A stretch of DNA of 64,000 nucleotides from Echinarachnius parma (GCA_037951105.1 JBAMJV010002963.1:1-64000), one strand, 5' to 3'; shown: positions 22,964-36,230, counted from the stretch's first letter. Program-made: numbers and translations. Notes: a model not told the origin generated them from the letters alone.

Positions 22964-25890
22964 ATTGATTGATTTCTCTGGCCGTCTACAGGTCCAGATG
23001 ACAGTTACCGTACACCACACTAAATAATTGTTTGTAACTCCAATGTTATTTCATGATATCCTTGACCTTGGGCACACACCTTTAATAATGCATCTAAATT
23101 CCAAGTTCCTTTCAATAACAAGGCAAATGTGACAAGCTATTTGGAATGCATGCACTGACGACAAAGACACTATACTATTGCTGGGCGTTAAAATCAATTG
23201 TACCTCTGATGAAAGTTCAGATGTTGTTGTGCTTATCATCTTTCAATGAACTCCCATTCCATGATGCACATGCTGGATACTTTCAGACTAATTTTGAAGA
23301 CCTGTGGAAAATATGAGGGGAAAAGCAGAAAATATGAGTCTTTATTGTAGTGCTCACTCAAGCGACATGTACATGTCGGAATTGGATAATAACTTATAGC
23401 TTAATAATAATGGAAAATGACATGTTTCCACCACTTTAAAAGCCTTGTGACTTGTTTATAGCCCCACCTATTAATATTTGTGATTGCAGTGGCTTGGCAA
23501 ATGATGTCATTTCAGGCTGAAGTTGCAACAGGTACACATTAATGTTGGTACAGGACAAAATGGAAATTGCATAAATATCTCAAAGCAATTTATATAATAT
23601 TGCATCTTTGATGAAAACTTCACCAATATCTAGTAAAAAAGTCAGTTGGTATTAAACAGTGTGATATTTTCACCCAATTTTCATACTGGGTGATATTTTA
23701 GTTACATTTTTTTTTCATTTTGACTGCGCTACTTTACACAATACTTCGCAGTTTGTACTTAGCATGAAAAGCAATGACCTTTGGTCCAACAATGTACACC
23801 AAATAAAGGCTTTTCAGTAGACCATGAACAAAAAAACTAGCATTGTTCGAGGAACAGTCTACGATTTATTATTCCGAGCAGTATTAATACACAAAACTGC
23901 TGCCTGCCATTTAAATGCTAACTGCATGGTTGTACAATACATACATGTACATTAGTCTACCTTTTGTGACACAAATGGGACACATGTATTGTTGGAATCG
24001 TGATGTTGTAGAGAAAGATATTATATACCCAAATTAAGAGATTACTACATATACTGTACAAGTTAAGTGGTTTTGTAAAAAAAAAAGACAAATGAACATT
24101 CTAAACATTAGCATGTTTTATGGTTTATTTCAGTCTATCCTTGCAATATATTCACTCTTGATTTGTTAGACATAAATCAAGCAAAATATATAAAGTAACA
24201 GTTAATTTTTGTTTTTAGAGTGAAGGTTAGATAATTCAACATCAATAACTTGTGCTAGGGTAACAGAGGAATACATTAAGCGCTGAAGAACCTCTCACTG
24301 TGTACATGTACAGGGACTACAGTATATCTGTTTTACGCTTCGACCAGTGAAAATGTACATGTATGTCTGTCTGTGTCTGTCTGTGTCTGTCTAGAGGAAA
24401 TTGGTATATTTTAGAGTAGGCCACTGCATATCTTTCATTCCATTTCATTTGAGCATTTATTCCGATTCAAATTAAAATTGAAAAATACATGATTTCAAAG
24501 ATTCATATATATACAATAAAAACCATTAAACAAAAATTACAAAAGCATTACGAATATTTACATGAACGGCATAACAAAATAACACACACATAGAAGAAGA
24601 GAAATGAAAGCAAGATTTACAATTATGAACCATTCAAACAATTTGTTAAAAGAAATATTAATTAATAATTTCAGAAAGGGGGGACAATTAAAAGCCATAA
24701 AGAGGCTTGATAAGTTTCGTGCACACCAGATTATTAATTTTTTCATAAGTTATAACTTTAAAAGTATGGCAAATCAAATGGTCTTTATAAAATAATCATA
24801 ACATAATACCTAAACAATTACTAATATAGAAACAACAATTGAGGTTTTATAATAGGTAAAACATTAACATACATAATTAATATTGAGTACTTTAATTAAA
24901 TATCTTCAGCATGTCTTGATTTTATTCACAAAGTAACTAGATAATTAACATGGGTATAATGATTTTTAGGTTGAGAAATATACATTATTCAAGAAATATA
25001 AATGTATGGTATAATTTGTATACAATAAAATGTGGAATTTGTTCACTTTTTTGTTTTTAATATACGCAAGCTAAAAGTGAACTAATATATATATACAGCT
25101 TCGGTTTTTTCCTATATTTAAATAATTGCACAGAATAATCATAAATTATTGAAAAGGAAGAAATAGTAGCGTAGCTGTAAACAATGTTCCTCCCTTAGCG
25201 CCTCCAAATGAAAAAAAGGCAAATATATATTATATATTAGGTTGGTTGCATGTAATTTTGTTAGTTTATATATTGACAGTCAACGTTGTCTGAATCTTGC
25301 CAGTTGTTCTATATCTGGGCAAGATGAGTATAATCCTGTTTGATCTTTGTTTATGAATGCCCTTTAAAACATTATTTGATTCAATGTTCAGGTCCCAGAC
25401 TTTTTAATTTTGTATTTTATAAACAGCCTTGAAATTTATCTTCAGAATTAGATCAACAATTTTCCAGGAAATGTGACAAGAGTGGCTGCTGATTAAGTCA
25501 TCAATGGATTTCCAGGACTCCCCCAAATTATGATGCTCTGTCCTTTCAGACATTGAATTTGATTAATTTTGAGGCCTCTTCCCAACAATTTTTTGTTTTT
25601 AAAAATTGATAATAAGTACTGAGGGTTATGTATAAAATCAGTAAACTTTAAAACATAATATATTGTTATAAAATGCAAATGTAGTGAAGCTATTAAACTG
25701 TGGCTCGATACGTACCGACCTGAATTAATTGGGGCAAGTTAACATTCTTCTGCCAAAAATATAGCTTAGTTGTTATTTTTGTAAATTTAGAAAGAAAAAA
25801 AAGGGTATACAACAATGTATGATTGTTAAAAGTTATATACAATTTTGTTTTTCAATGTTCAGCTCTCACCAAAATGTTAAACACTGGTTC
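22964..25890. other. CUEDC1 upstream intron or flank, no coding sequence seen
   Basis: AT-rich stretch with only the 24362 microsatellite recognised. 5' UTR of CUEDC1 must begin just above 22963, and a 3' splice site (TGGACCTGTAG) lies about 30 bp upstream of the start codon. Confidence 0.45.
24362..24393. repeat. GTCTGTCT microsatellite
   Basis: (TGTCTGTC)-type tandem, about four units of TGTCTGTCTG. Confidence 0.85.
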
Positions 25891-25891
25891 T

Positions 25892-26207
25892 GGGGGGTGT
25901 TTCACAAAGAGCCTAAGTTGAACTTAACTGTAAGTTGGACTTAAATATAATGGAAAGCCTGTTAGTTTCTTTGAAAATTTGTTGCAAAATTTATTTTAAA
26001 AGACATAAAATGTTGATTCAAATCATTAATATTTTCTATTATCAAGGAGATTACATGTTCTTGATCTAATATTTATGGGAAATCTAAAATACTTAGATTT
26101 TTTGCTTTTGAATATATTTTATTTCAAGGCTACACATGGCTTACCATACTTTTTAAGTCCAACTTAGAGTTAAGTTCAACCGTTAGGATCTTTGTGAAAC
26201 ACCCCCC
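25892..26207. mobile_element. Family A MITE
   Basis: Same termini and length as 7161-7470 (GGTGTTTCACAAAGAGCCTA at the left, GTGAAACACCCCCC at the right). Confidence 0.82.
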
Positions 26208-26614
26208 AGGTCTCAATGCCACTAGAATATATGCTGTCTGAAATGGTCTAGTTGGTGGCTGATGTCGGGCCACTGGTTATGATGATGATAAAGATATTGA
26301 ATGTTGATGCACAAGTCATGCTTTGTTGGTCATCATCATGCAGGACATGAGAAAAACAATGTAAATTGCAAGCCCTGTATTTTGAATGTTGGTGGCTCCC
26401 ATGACCACCAATGCATGACTGTCAGGTAGCCAAATGGATCTGCTGGTGGCCAAAATGTTGGATCAATTTAATATCACCATCATCATTAGTGGCTCATTAG
26501 TGGCCAGACTGGCCACCCATTTGACAATTTCATATGAACCAATAGTATATCTACATGTAGTGGTCATTGGCACCATGCAGAGCCACAGCCCACAACTAAA
26601 TTCTAGTATTAATA

Positions 26615-26839
26615 GCCCGGTCACATATCAACGGATTGCGCAAACGGATGTCAAACGGAGAGCTAAATTTTCCATCCGTTCTATACGTTTCTTGTCCGTT
26701 CCTTGTCCGGTGATGTACGTTGTTCTATGTTTTGTACATGAAGCAATGGAGACGACTTTCATCACCGGATAATTTAATTTCGCAAATTGTCTATTCGTTA
26801 GGCATACGTTTCCGATATCCGTTGATATCTGACCGGGCC
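26615..26839. mobile_element. Palindromic MITE 'GCCCGGTCACATATCAACGGA'
   Basis: Left GCCCGGTCACATATCAACGG, right CCGTTGATATCTGACCGGGC; about 225 bp, with inner ACGGATG/CATACGTTTCCG echoes. Confidence 0.72.
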
Positions 26840-27239
26840 ATAAAGGACATTGAAACCCAAGCAATTGAGCAAAATTTTGTTTTCATACTTCATAGGCTCT
26901 AAGAGATTAGGAGGAATAATCTCTGAAAGTTATAGCTCATAATTTGGCAAGAAACAAGAAAACTATGGCTCTTTGAAGAAGTTAATTTATTTCTATGGAG
27001 AACTCAAATTGTATATATGTTTTCATTGTTTTGTACAAAAATATTCAATAAGTTTTTCTTCATACTCACACTTTTCCATTCCCCAAACTCATTTGAGTCA
27101 CTAAATAAAAATAAATGCCTATTTCGAAAGACTGAGCCATAGTTTTCTTATTTCTTGACCGATCGTGCTCAAACTTTCAGAGACTGTTCTTCCTATTACT
27201 GAATAGTGCAAACAATAGTGCAATGAATTGTCAAAAGTA

Positions 27240-27792
27240 GTGCTGTAACTGACCTTGATGATCGGATCGTTTGATCGGATCGGCAAAATTTTATCGATCT
27301 TCGAAATCGGATCGATGATCGGGATCGGATGATCGGCTATAAAAAAATTTAAAAAAAATTAATTTAAAAAAATAAATTTAAAAATTTTTTTTAAAAAAAT
27401 CGTTTTTTTTTTCTTTGGAAAGTGATCCCCAAAAAACACAATTTGTGAATATAAATGAATACCAAAGCGAATATCCATATTAATAAGCCCAAGGTAATCT
27501 TGTACGGGTATGCTTTCATTTCAAACTGATTACCTCTTCTTTTACAAAATTACTCACGCCGATTTTGAGCTTAGTCCCATGTGATTAATTTGGCGTAACC
27601 TTTCAGAAACACATGGGACTAAGCTCAAAATCGGCGCGAATAATTTTGTAAAAGGAGAGGTAATCAGTTTTAAATGAAAGCATACCCATACAAGATTACC
27701 TTGGGCTTATTAATATGGATATATGTTGCTTTGGTATTCATTTATATTACCAAAATATGTTTTTGGGGATCATTTTCCAAAGAAAAAAAAAC

Positions 27793-27833
<41 letters not shown>

Positions 27834-27960
27834 CGATCCGATCTTCCGATTTTTTCTGCATGATCGGAAATCTGCAAAAACGGTCCGATCATGTATGATC
27901 GGATCGTGATCGGCATGCCGATCCGATGATCGGTTACAGCACTAGTCAAAAGTTTCATCA
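27240..27960. mobile_element. Palindromic 'AGTGCTGTAAC' element, intact copy
   Basis: About 700 bp between AGTGCTGTAACTGACC and GGTTACAGCACT. Arms are rich in GATCGGATCG; a T run of about 33 bases lies at 27797-27830 and the centre is a near-perfect inverted repeat (CGCCGATTTTGAGCTTAGTC and its complement). No coding potential. It serves as the empty-site reference for the nested insertion at 47939. Confidence 0.8.
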
Positions 27961-28207
27961 TCCAAAGCCGGTCTGCACTGCAGCTGGTTTTTTACGTGCA
28001 CCACTTAAGATTCGTCTTAGTATGACTGCACTTGTCCAGCACGAGCACCAGCACACTGAGTCACTGACACCTTTAATAAGCTTCAAGATCGAAGGACACA
28101 GGTCTACATGTATATCCCAAAAGAACCTCTAGTCTAGCAGTTCTCACATTTCATACACATACACACACAAAAAAACATACTTGGCCTACTATGACAACAT
28201 ACATGGC

Positions 28208-28631
28208 ATATTATGACCAAGGAGGTATAATTGGTTATACCCACATCTACAAAGTATATGGTCCACTTAGGTGGACCATTTAACACGCAATATATGGTAA
28301 TACACGGGAGATTACCATACTGCCTATTCATACACTGTACCGTTCATCAGTTGAACGTTGTGTGTTAGGATGCATCGGTAATGAAAACAGACAGGAAATA
28401 ATCCTTTTTTTTCTACATTTTGCAATCTTCAAAACAACAAAGTCGGTAATTATTATCAAAGTATATGACTTAAGGGATCACATAAACAAAAGTTTTTTTG
28501 CATTTGCTGGTAAATTTAGGGAGAAATCGGCCGACAAAAAATTGTTTATGTTTTGGATAGTGCAGCAGGCGGAAGAGGTTGATCTCCACACAATGCTACT
28601 GTAATGTACCTATGTGTGGTTATACCTCCTT
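28208..28631. mobile_element. MITE 'CAAGGAGGTATAA'
   Basis: Left CAAGGAGGTATAATTGGTTA, right TGTGTGGTTATACCTCCTTG; about 425 bp. A related single end, CAAGGAGGTATATCATTGGT, lies at 53751-53770. Confidence 0.65.
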
Positions 28632-28696
28632 GTTATGACTAAACATCTGGACTGTGTAGATTGACGTTACAAACTTCCAAAGGCAAAGCCAAATTA

Positions 28697-28733
28697 TTCT
28701 TCTTCTTCTTCTTCTTCTTCTTCTTCTTCTTCC
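28697..28733. repeat. (TTC)n microsatellite
   Basis: Uninterrupted TTC repeat of about 12 units. Confidence 0.95.
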
Positions 28734-29567
28734 AATTTCAGTACAGTAGAGTATTATCATACTATAGATTACTATTATTAGACATGCTAGATCTCGATCT
28801 TGCTGTTGTGATTTGCAAATTTTTACTTTTTCAATAGTATATTATCAGTATCAGCACATCTACAAAGTATTGTAAATTTGTCCTGGTAGGACGAGTGCTA
28901 TCAGTAGACATATATTTCATTTGTAATTGTATATATTGTACTGTTTTTGTGAAAATATATTAATAACTTGAAGTTCAAAGTGAAAAAGGGTGAAAAAGGG
29001 AGAAAAGGGGGAGAAAAGGGAGAAAACAATTAGAAGAAAGGAGAAGGAGAGGGGGAGAAAAGGGAGGAGAAAAGGGGAGAGTTAAATCAAATGAAATGAT
29101 ACATCAATCATCATTGAATGGCATGTTGGTATATAATATATACTTTCAAAAATGCGTTGTTGTTCTAAATGGCATCAGAATCTTTAATAAATATATCAGC
29201 TGTTTGGACCATGTACTTTAGTAGATGTGACAATATGGCCCTTTCCTGTAAGAGAACATAATCCATAAAGAATCAAACACTCAGAATGCATAATGCTCCA
29301 GAAAATCTGAAATCGGGAATGCCCCAACGATCATAACAAAAGCCGGGTATTGCAACATTGACATTATTATTGGCATTGCCATTGGATCGTTGTGCAGGTG
29401 TAGAGAAAAATACACATTATACTAAACAGATTCCTCCGTCTTCAGCGTCTGAACAGATGGATTTCCTCTGATAACATGGAATAAATATCACTACAAACAT
29501 CAGCGCCTGAAATAGATTACTCACACCATTCATCAAAACATTAAAAAAAAGAATCAATTGTAAATCA

Positions 29568-29640
29568 ACTCACATTTGTGGATGCGCTTGCTCTCGGCTC
29601 ACAGTCTAGTCGCAGCTGATAGCTGTACAGTACTAGTGTG
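29568..29640 (-). other. Possible non-coding first exon of CUEDC1
   Basis: Minus-strand sequence with a good donor (CACAAAT|GTGAGT) and a locally higher GC content than its surroundings, 6.6 kb upstream of the first coding exon. No open frame joins it to the coding exons, so it could only be 5' UTR. The evidence is the donor and position alone. Confidence 0.18.
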
Positions 29641-30409
29641 TGCGATCGTGCACAAATTTGCACACATGCTACCGTACCGAGCGGTGGTTTATCATGTTTA
29701 TCGTGGGCTGGGGTAGTTCAGCACTGCATGTACCCCAAGCTTCCAAGGTGTACCCCCTATTAACGGCACCTGTCATACTTCGATGCACCTGTCCCGTCCT
29801 CATTACCTCGCTCGTTTGCAAAGGCGACCTTCATGTATGTGCGTTTATATATTATTATGATGTATTTATGCTCTTTTGTTATTTGTACCCTGTGAACCTG
29901 GTAATTTCCTTTCTTTTGAAACCCCATTTGCATATTTTAACCATAAAAATCAAATCAAAATAAATAGAAACAATTTTTCTAAATTTCTTATTATCCTCAT
30001 TGCTTTGGGCACCATTCTTTCTCAAAAAACGAGAAAAGTCAGAAGAATTTATGTGAAAGTTATTTTCAGTCAATGTCAAATTATTATCGATAATTAGTAG
30101 GCTATGACATTTGACCAGAAAACCCCAATTATGTACCTCTTTACTATGAGAAAAAAGACAAAGCTAAGAAAACATCCTCTTCATTTCATGGTTACCATGG
30201 CAATGATCAATGGGGTTATAACAAAATGTTTGAAATAAATTTTTAGGAAAAGCCACCAACATATGGTGAAAATCAAACAAAAAATGTCAACCCAAAATAT
30301 GGGCTTTACAGGATTTAAGTTCAAGATAAATTTCTCCAGCCTTTGTGCGCATTGAAGACTTTAGTTTCCCCCCCCCCCCCCCCCAAAAAAAAATAAATAA
30401 ATAAATAAT

Positions 30410-31020
30410 AAAGGTACACATGAGTATTAGTATTTCCCGGAATGCCCCTTGACATTTGAAAGTTCATTGACTAAAACATGTAAAATGAGAATTATTCCCT
30501 TTCAAATGCTCATTGGTCAAACTTAACTTTAGTAACCAAAACCTGCATCAGTACGGTACAAACTAATAGTTATAACTCCACCATGCTCGAAAGGTACATT
30601 TACAAACGACTAAGTAAACACCCTGTTATCATTTTTAAAAGAGCTGTTACAACTCAAGAGGGCGCTCTCTAAAAACTCAGTGGTTTTAGCCATTTTTTCA
30701 TACAAAATTGTGCATTTAATGTTTTGTTAAAATAATGATTCAATAGAGATATCATCAACAACTATTTAAAAACCTATTTAGATTTTTTTCAAAGTAGTCT
30801 ATAAGCATTTCTTAAATTTTTCTAAAAAGTCAAAATGTCCCCGGCCGGTAGACTTATAAATAAAATATCTTGAAATCAAATTGTTCAACTATGAGAGCAT
30901 TTGAAAGGGAATGATTCTCATTTTACATGTTTTATTCAAGGAACTTTCAAATGGAATTAAAACCAACCAATTTAGGGTCAAGGGGCATTTCGGGAAGTAC
31001 CGATACTCAAGTGTACCTTT
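30410..31020. mobile_element. MITE with AAAGGTACAC ends
   Basis: Inverted termini of about 45 bp: AAAGGTACACATGAGTATTA at the left and its counterpart ending GTACTCAAGTGTACCTTT-like at the right, both continuing through GAATGCCCCTTGAC/GGTCAAGGGGCATTTC. The inside resembles family B (AGGGCGCTCTCTAAAAAC), and the sequence just outside, ACTCAACTATCCCTTTAA, is a family B end, so this is a compound of related elements. Confidence 0.65.
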
Positions 31021-31770
31021 AAGTTTGACCAAAACTCAACTATCCCTTTAAATAAATAAATAAAAATTGGCACGACTACAGGAATTAAAAGTAAATAAAA
31101 TTGCTGCCCTCATGGAACATAACTCGTGGATCTTTATGTTACAGGGCCCTGGCCTGTCTACAGCGTCTAGATGGCCTAATTTTCACAATTAGGCTCTCTA
31201 GAAGTAATTTTTCCTCAAGAAAAAGAATTTGGCAGTCATTTCCCATGAAATCAATCAATTTTGGGGTAATTAGTAAATATCTAATTGTCCTGGGAATGCC
31301 CCTTTTAAATCGCCAAAATGTGACGTCATCTAAAGAACTTCGCCCCGTACACGACGCCTATCTAAATTCTGTAGATGACGTAAACCGATGAATTGTCAAT
31401 CACATGTCAATCACGCTGCTGATTTTGGACCCTAAATGTGGGCGGGGCGTAAACTGGCAGCTAAGTGAGATTTGGCATCAGAAAATTAGCCTAAAATCAC
31501 TGTGTTTTCATGGAGTTTTTTTCGGCAGACCTAGTTTACAAGTCATCAACTATGGAATACTGTAAGTGCCAAAGTACGTTGTATTCTTTAGTTCCTTTAA
31601 GATGCGTGTGTGTGTGTGGGGGGGGGGGGGGTGGGCAGGGCCAGGAAGGGGTAATCCCCTTTTCCTTATTGCTGACCCTTGGAGCCCACACATTGGAAGC
31701 CTTTGCCCTCTTCCCTGAGGCTAACTCCCAGATAATCTACTGAACACTTATCTCATTCTGTTTCAACAGG

Positions 31771-32143
31771 GACTTAGTTAGTAACATTGTCCAAATCCTC
31801 AAAATCCAATTGAAATTCTAGTGGTTCCCTTATACCTTGTTGTATTCTTATTAACAAAAAAAGCGTTGGACAGGTTTCGGTTTTTCAAATTTCCCTTTCG
31901 TTAACAAGATATTTATGATTGAAGTGTTCAGATGTCAAATTATCCAATGGATCGCCAGAACCGTGTACAAAGTGAGTGCAATGAGTTAGTGAATGTCAAT
32001 TTGCAATATTGCTCATTACTCGGCCATATAAAGTCCATTTAACTTTTCACACAACACCCAGTGGACATATCAGATAACAATATACATTGTATCAACCACT
32101 CATCGCTTTTTGCACATGTCAACAAAGTTACTAGATCCCTTTA
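31771..32143. mobile_element. Family C MITE
   Basis: AGGGACTTAGTTAGTAACAT to AAAGTTACTAGATCCCTTTAA. Internal phrase GCTCATTACTCGGCCATATA is shared with the copies at 18333-18505, 53987-54286 and 54736-55124. Confidence 0.7.
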
Positions 32144-32357
32144 AGAGTTTGCACTCATTTCTGCTAGATATTTGAGCCTATTCACACAAGATATTTTGCA
32201 TTTGGATGCCAGCCTCTGAGAAAATGTGTACGAGTATTCAATAAGGTCAAATTGCTGTAGTATTGAGATTTCTAAAATGTATGTCACTTTATGATGAGGC
32301 ATGGAGAAATTAAGTCACGTTTGTACTATGAACCCAAAAGCATAAGTTCACACATAT

Positions 32358-32607
32358 ACACATACTTGCCAACATTTGAATTTTGGAAAGAGGGACAAAA
32401 TTGGCCGAGGGTCCAAAGTCGCAGCATAATTGCACAAGTGTGCGGGAAGTGCACATTGCAAGCACAAAGTCCTTTGCGACAGGGGTCCAGGCCTTGACGT
32501 TTTTGAGTATTAAATGCATTCTCGACCCATTTTTCATAATTCTTCCAAAATTACTAGGTAAGATTTGGTCAGATGTTGTCTCTATACATTTAATAAAGTA
32601 AAGTAAA

Positions 32608-32646
<39 letters not shown>

Positions 32647-32742
32647 TTAACTTAAAAATCGGGACGTCCCGATTTTACACTTCTAAAACATTCAAAAAAC
32701 GGGACAATTCCGATAAAAACGGGACAGTTGGCAAGTATGATA
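32358..32742. mobile_element. MITE 'CATACTTGCCAACATTTGAA'
   Basis: Left CATACTTGCCAACATTTGAA, right GACAGTTGGCAAGTATG; contains a run of about 35 A (32609-32643) and paired GGGACGTCCCG text. A second copy is at 37563-38017. Confidence 0.72.
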
Positions 32743-34320
32743 TACATACAGCGAAACGTCATTATAACGAGCTCTGTTAAGACGAGGTATAAGATATAAA
32801 GAGGTGAATTTACAACAGGTCTGAGTTTTATGTACTTCATTGTTTTTAAGCCATGATTTAAAGAGATTTCTGTTATAATAAGGTAAATCAAATGGTCCAA
32901 AGATGCTCGTTATAACATTGTTTCACTGTACACAACCGTAGAATAACACCATAGAATTTACACACAGGACATCATGTGGTTAAATTACAACAGAGGATAC
33001 AATATATTTATTTGACAAAGTGAATCTTCCATATACAAGTGCATACATTTTATACATTCAATTTCTACACTAAAATAGATGCCAGTAAGATACAGAAGTC
33101 ATCATATCAGACGTAATGTAACTCCACGCTTGCATGATATACCATACATACTAGAAATTAAATTAAGTAGGCCTAATCTGGTCCTTTGGAACTTACATAA
33201 GTTGGGGCTGCAATTTTTATATTTGTACCATTTATTCTATACAAATCCTAGTCCTACGTACACCATACACTCAATCTGCCATAAGTCAAAGCTATAAACT
33301 CCATCACAGATTAAATATATGGACCATCAGATAACATTCAAACCACAGAATGCATACATTATTGCCATATTCAATGAAAGTAAAATAATGCATCCGAGCC
33401 ACCCTTCATCATGCATTACCATTTGAAGAGCTCATAAATATTGCCCTAATTTACAACAATGATACTGGAATGTTCCACTTCTGTCACTTTGAGCAAAAAC
33501 CAAAAAACATGGGCAAAGAAAATCAATAATAATAAATATCACAAACAACTTGTAGTTATATTTCTCATATTAACTAGCCATACAATTAATAATAAAATCA
33601 ACAATCCACTTCTAAAATAATCATACCAAACTAATAACAATATCAAATATAGATAGGGTAATAAGGAAATCATGCGTAACTTAATTCATAAGCAGTATAT
33701 GGCAAAAAGGAGGACATAAATGAGGTTAAATTTCCATACAAAGTGTTTAAATAATGTCTCTGAGGCAAGACTAACATTATCAGTCCAATATTACAGTTTC
33801 TAAAATATGATTATAGAGCATTACATGGATAATTAATTTTGTTGTATTATCTTATAAAAGATTTAATGATTTATAATGATCATATTTCATACATGAGAGG
33901 TATTTCTACAAAAAGTACTTAGTTACAACTTACTTCATAAGCCAGAATTACTCAAAGTTATAATTATTTAATAAAAGTACTTCTGAATGCATCAGTAATG
34001 TGATAAAATAGAAAATATTTCAACTTAAGAATGATTTATCTTTCTCCAAATAATTTTCACCTGATATTGATTATCTTCCAGCAAAACACATCTTTCAAGT
34101 AAAACAAACCACAGTAAGCCATTCCTAATCAAATAATTAGGATGTTGTCTTTCTATTTCAGTGTCATTTGAAAGTAGCTCCATTAATCTAAAAGAATGAA
34201 CAAAATGACCAGGTCACCGATGACAAGTATGAAAAGGGAATAGGCAGCAAGTTAATCCGGAGTTATCAAATTAATCTTCCTCAATTATAATTGTTGTGAA
34301 TTATGCCTAGTTTTGCTTAG

Positions 34321-34461
34321 GCATCAAGACAAAGGGTCGCCTGACATTCCAGTCATAGTACAACTGATCACCAGTAATGTCCTGGATGATCCAGGATGCA
34401 ATATTACTGGTGACCGGTTATACTACGACTGGAATATTAAGATTCATTTTGTCTGGATGCA
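34321..34461. repeat. Long imperfect hairpin in the PITP 3' flank
   Basis: The inner part, 34346-34435, has 33-base arms (ATTCCAGTC.TAGTA.AAC and onward) differing at four transitions. Three of these become G-U pairs if the minus strand is transcribed, and only one stays a mismatch. The loop itself holds TCCTGGATGATCCAGGA. Weaker pairing extends the arms to about 58 bases. It could be a MITE relic or a transcribed stem-loop. Confidence 0.65.
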
Positions 34462-35570
34462 TTCGCAGAGGGATTTGGATAAATAATGAAGACAAAGGGC
34501 TAGTCAAATGCCACGTGTGAGACATGATTTAATCAGGTACTGGCAATTTCTGTGCCTGGACTTAAGTTGTGCCACTGATGAGAATTCGGGCCTATAGCTT
34601 TTGAATATGTGGTTATTTTTTACCCACTGTTGTGTTAAATGCTGTCATTCATGTTTATAATTACATATCGACTACATTCTGCATTACTTGAAGGGACGGA
34701 CAATCTTTTGATCAAAAACATTTCCTTTAGAATTAACATCTGTGAAGCCAAACAAGTATACATTCTTCTATTGTAGATAATACATTAAAAAAGTAGTCAT
34801 TGCTATTTCAAACTACTATTTCGCAAGCTTCTGCGTAAATATGGCCGATGGATATTTATTACACAGAAAGTTAACAAATCATTGCACTCATGTCTCCCTC
34901 TAAAGCACTAAGCATTCTTAGTTTCTTACCCCATTCAATACACCTTATTCATACAGTTATATAAATGAAGCAGCAGCAGAAAGATAAAGCAGTTATACTT
35001 GCCTCAATAGGAAGCAAATTTAGGGACAGATATAAATGACATAATTTTTCTTCCTAAAAAACGATTGAACATCTTCTCTCCTCCCTACACATTTATTTTG
35101 ACTATTTAAACTCAACTTAGGAATTGCATGTCTCGTTGAACAATTTCAAATGTGCCATTCTCTCTCACGACTTAATTTTTAAAAGTTTTCAGATTCATAG
35201 ACACATAGATAATAACAGTCTGAATGTAATAACATACATCAACTTGCACAATCGTAGCCCAAAATATTATTATATGGGATATTGTTTATACTCCTTTCTT
35301 TTCTTCCAGAGCAGTATTGTAGCAATGCTAGGAAACCATTTAATTTTTACTATTGTTGCCAACTGTATTTCTTAATATCATACACACTTTCCTTTTATCT
35401 TCAAGTTAACATGATATTTATTAGCAAAGTGTGTCAAAAAGACATTTGTACTAATGGTGAGATGATGAGTATCGCAGATCTCAAATAAATTGACAATCAC
35501 ATATATCCTAACCACAGAAGAGTAATCACACAAGTCAAAGCAAAACTGCCCCAATGTTACCAATATATGA

Positions 35571-35767
35571 CAAGATATGATTGAAAAAGAGCAAAGAAAA
35601 TGGGATTCCAACGGGATTCGAACCCGAGACCTCCGGATTGCTAGACCAGTGCTCTTACCGACTGAGCTATAGAGCAATTTTCATTGCTCGTGTGGTCAGA
35701 AGCTATTATAAACCTGATATAAACTGAAGGAATCCCATTTTCTTTGCTCTTTTTCAATCCTATCATA
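35571..35767. repeat. Inverted repeat enclosing the tRNA-like sequence
   Basis: Left arm 35571-35609 and right arm 35729-35767 are near-perfect reverse complements (core GAGCAAAGAAAATGGGATTC); the inner loop carries the tRNA-like promoter. The arm-plus-tRNA arrangement suggests head-to-head SINE copies or a snapback element. Confidence 0.7.
35610..35678 (-). repeat. tRNA-like sequence (tRNA-derived SINE or tRNA-Ala pseudogene)
   Basis: The minus strand has a perfect A box (TAGCTCAGTCGG) and B box (GGTTCGAATCC) at tRNA spacing. The anticodon loop CTAGCAA would read AGC (Ala). The D stem pairs, but the acceptor stem (GCTCTAT against the 3' end) does not pair, and the T and anticodon stems have mismatches. 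It is therefore not a normal tRNA gene. It sits exactly inside the loop of a 36-bp inverted repeat (35571-35609 and 35729-35767). Confidence 0.6.
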
Positions 35768-36176
35768 TATTTCTGGTCAGTTTCTCTATAATGTTTGAAT
35801 TAATTTAATATATTACAAGCATAAAAATGTGTCTTTCCACCCAGCCCCCACCCTATCTTCTTTTCCCCAACAACGACAAAAATAAAATACCACCCACACA
35901 GGAACAAAAAAGGTCTGCTTCTATATCCATAATTTATAGACACATTTTGCATGAGAATAACACAGTACACCATAGGAGAATAAAGAATATAAAGGACCGG
36001 GACAGGCACGCCTGCTACATCACGCTACACGTACTGTAGGTACTGAAATGAAAGTGGGAAGGCAGCACGATTCGTATAATCTGGACATGATTGGATGATT
36101 AAGTCGTGTCTTCTGGTACAGGCTCTCCATAACACACACACAGGACTGAAGACAAGAACACAAACTGCCAGCAAAA

Positions 36177-36230
36177 TCACTTCTTTTCATCGTTGGCCGA
36201 AAACCCTTTGGTTTCACCAGTTTTTCGCTC
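36177..36230 (-). CDS. PITPNA/PITPNB-like: PITP coding exon 10 (C-terminus and stop)
   Basis: Encodes [17 protein letters not shown] and a TGA stop. The short basic, Gly/Ser-containing tail corresponds to mammalian MRQKDPVKGMTADD, the lid-like C-terminus. Acceptor CACTACAG. The 3' UTR continues to lower coordinates for an unknown distance. Confidence 0.9.
   Translation of the reverse strand, partial: ERKTGETKGFSANDEKK

Larger units (their letters stand above)
32940..36176 (-). other. PITP 3' UTR and flank, no other gene seen
   Basis: Very AT-rich sequence below the PITP stop codon. No long repeat copy was recognised except the two hairpins at 34321-34461 and 35571-35767. The low repeat load compared with the neighbours would suit a long 3' UTR. 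The poly(A) site could not be placed. Confidence 0.4.

Noticed and set aside
35610-35678. Functional tRNA-Ala(AGC) gene
   Set aside because: The acceptor stem does not pair and two other stems have mismatches, so it is kept only as a tRNA-like repeat.
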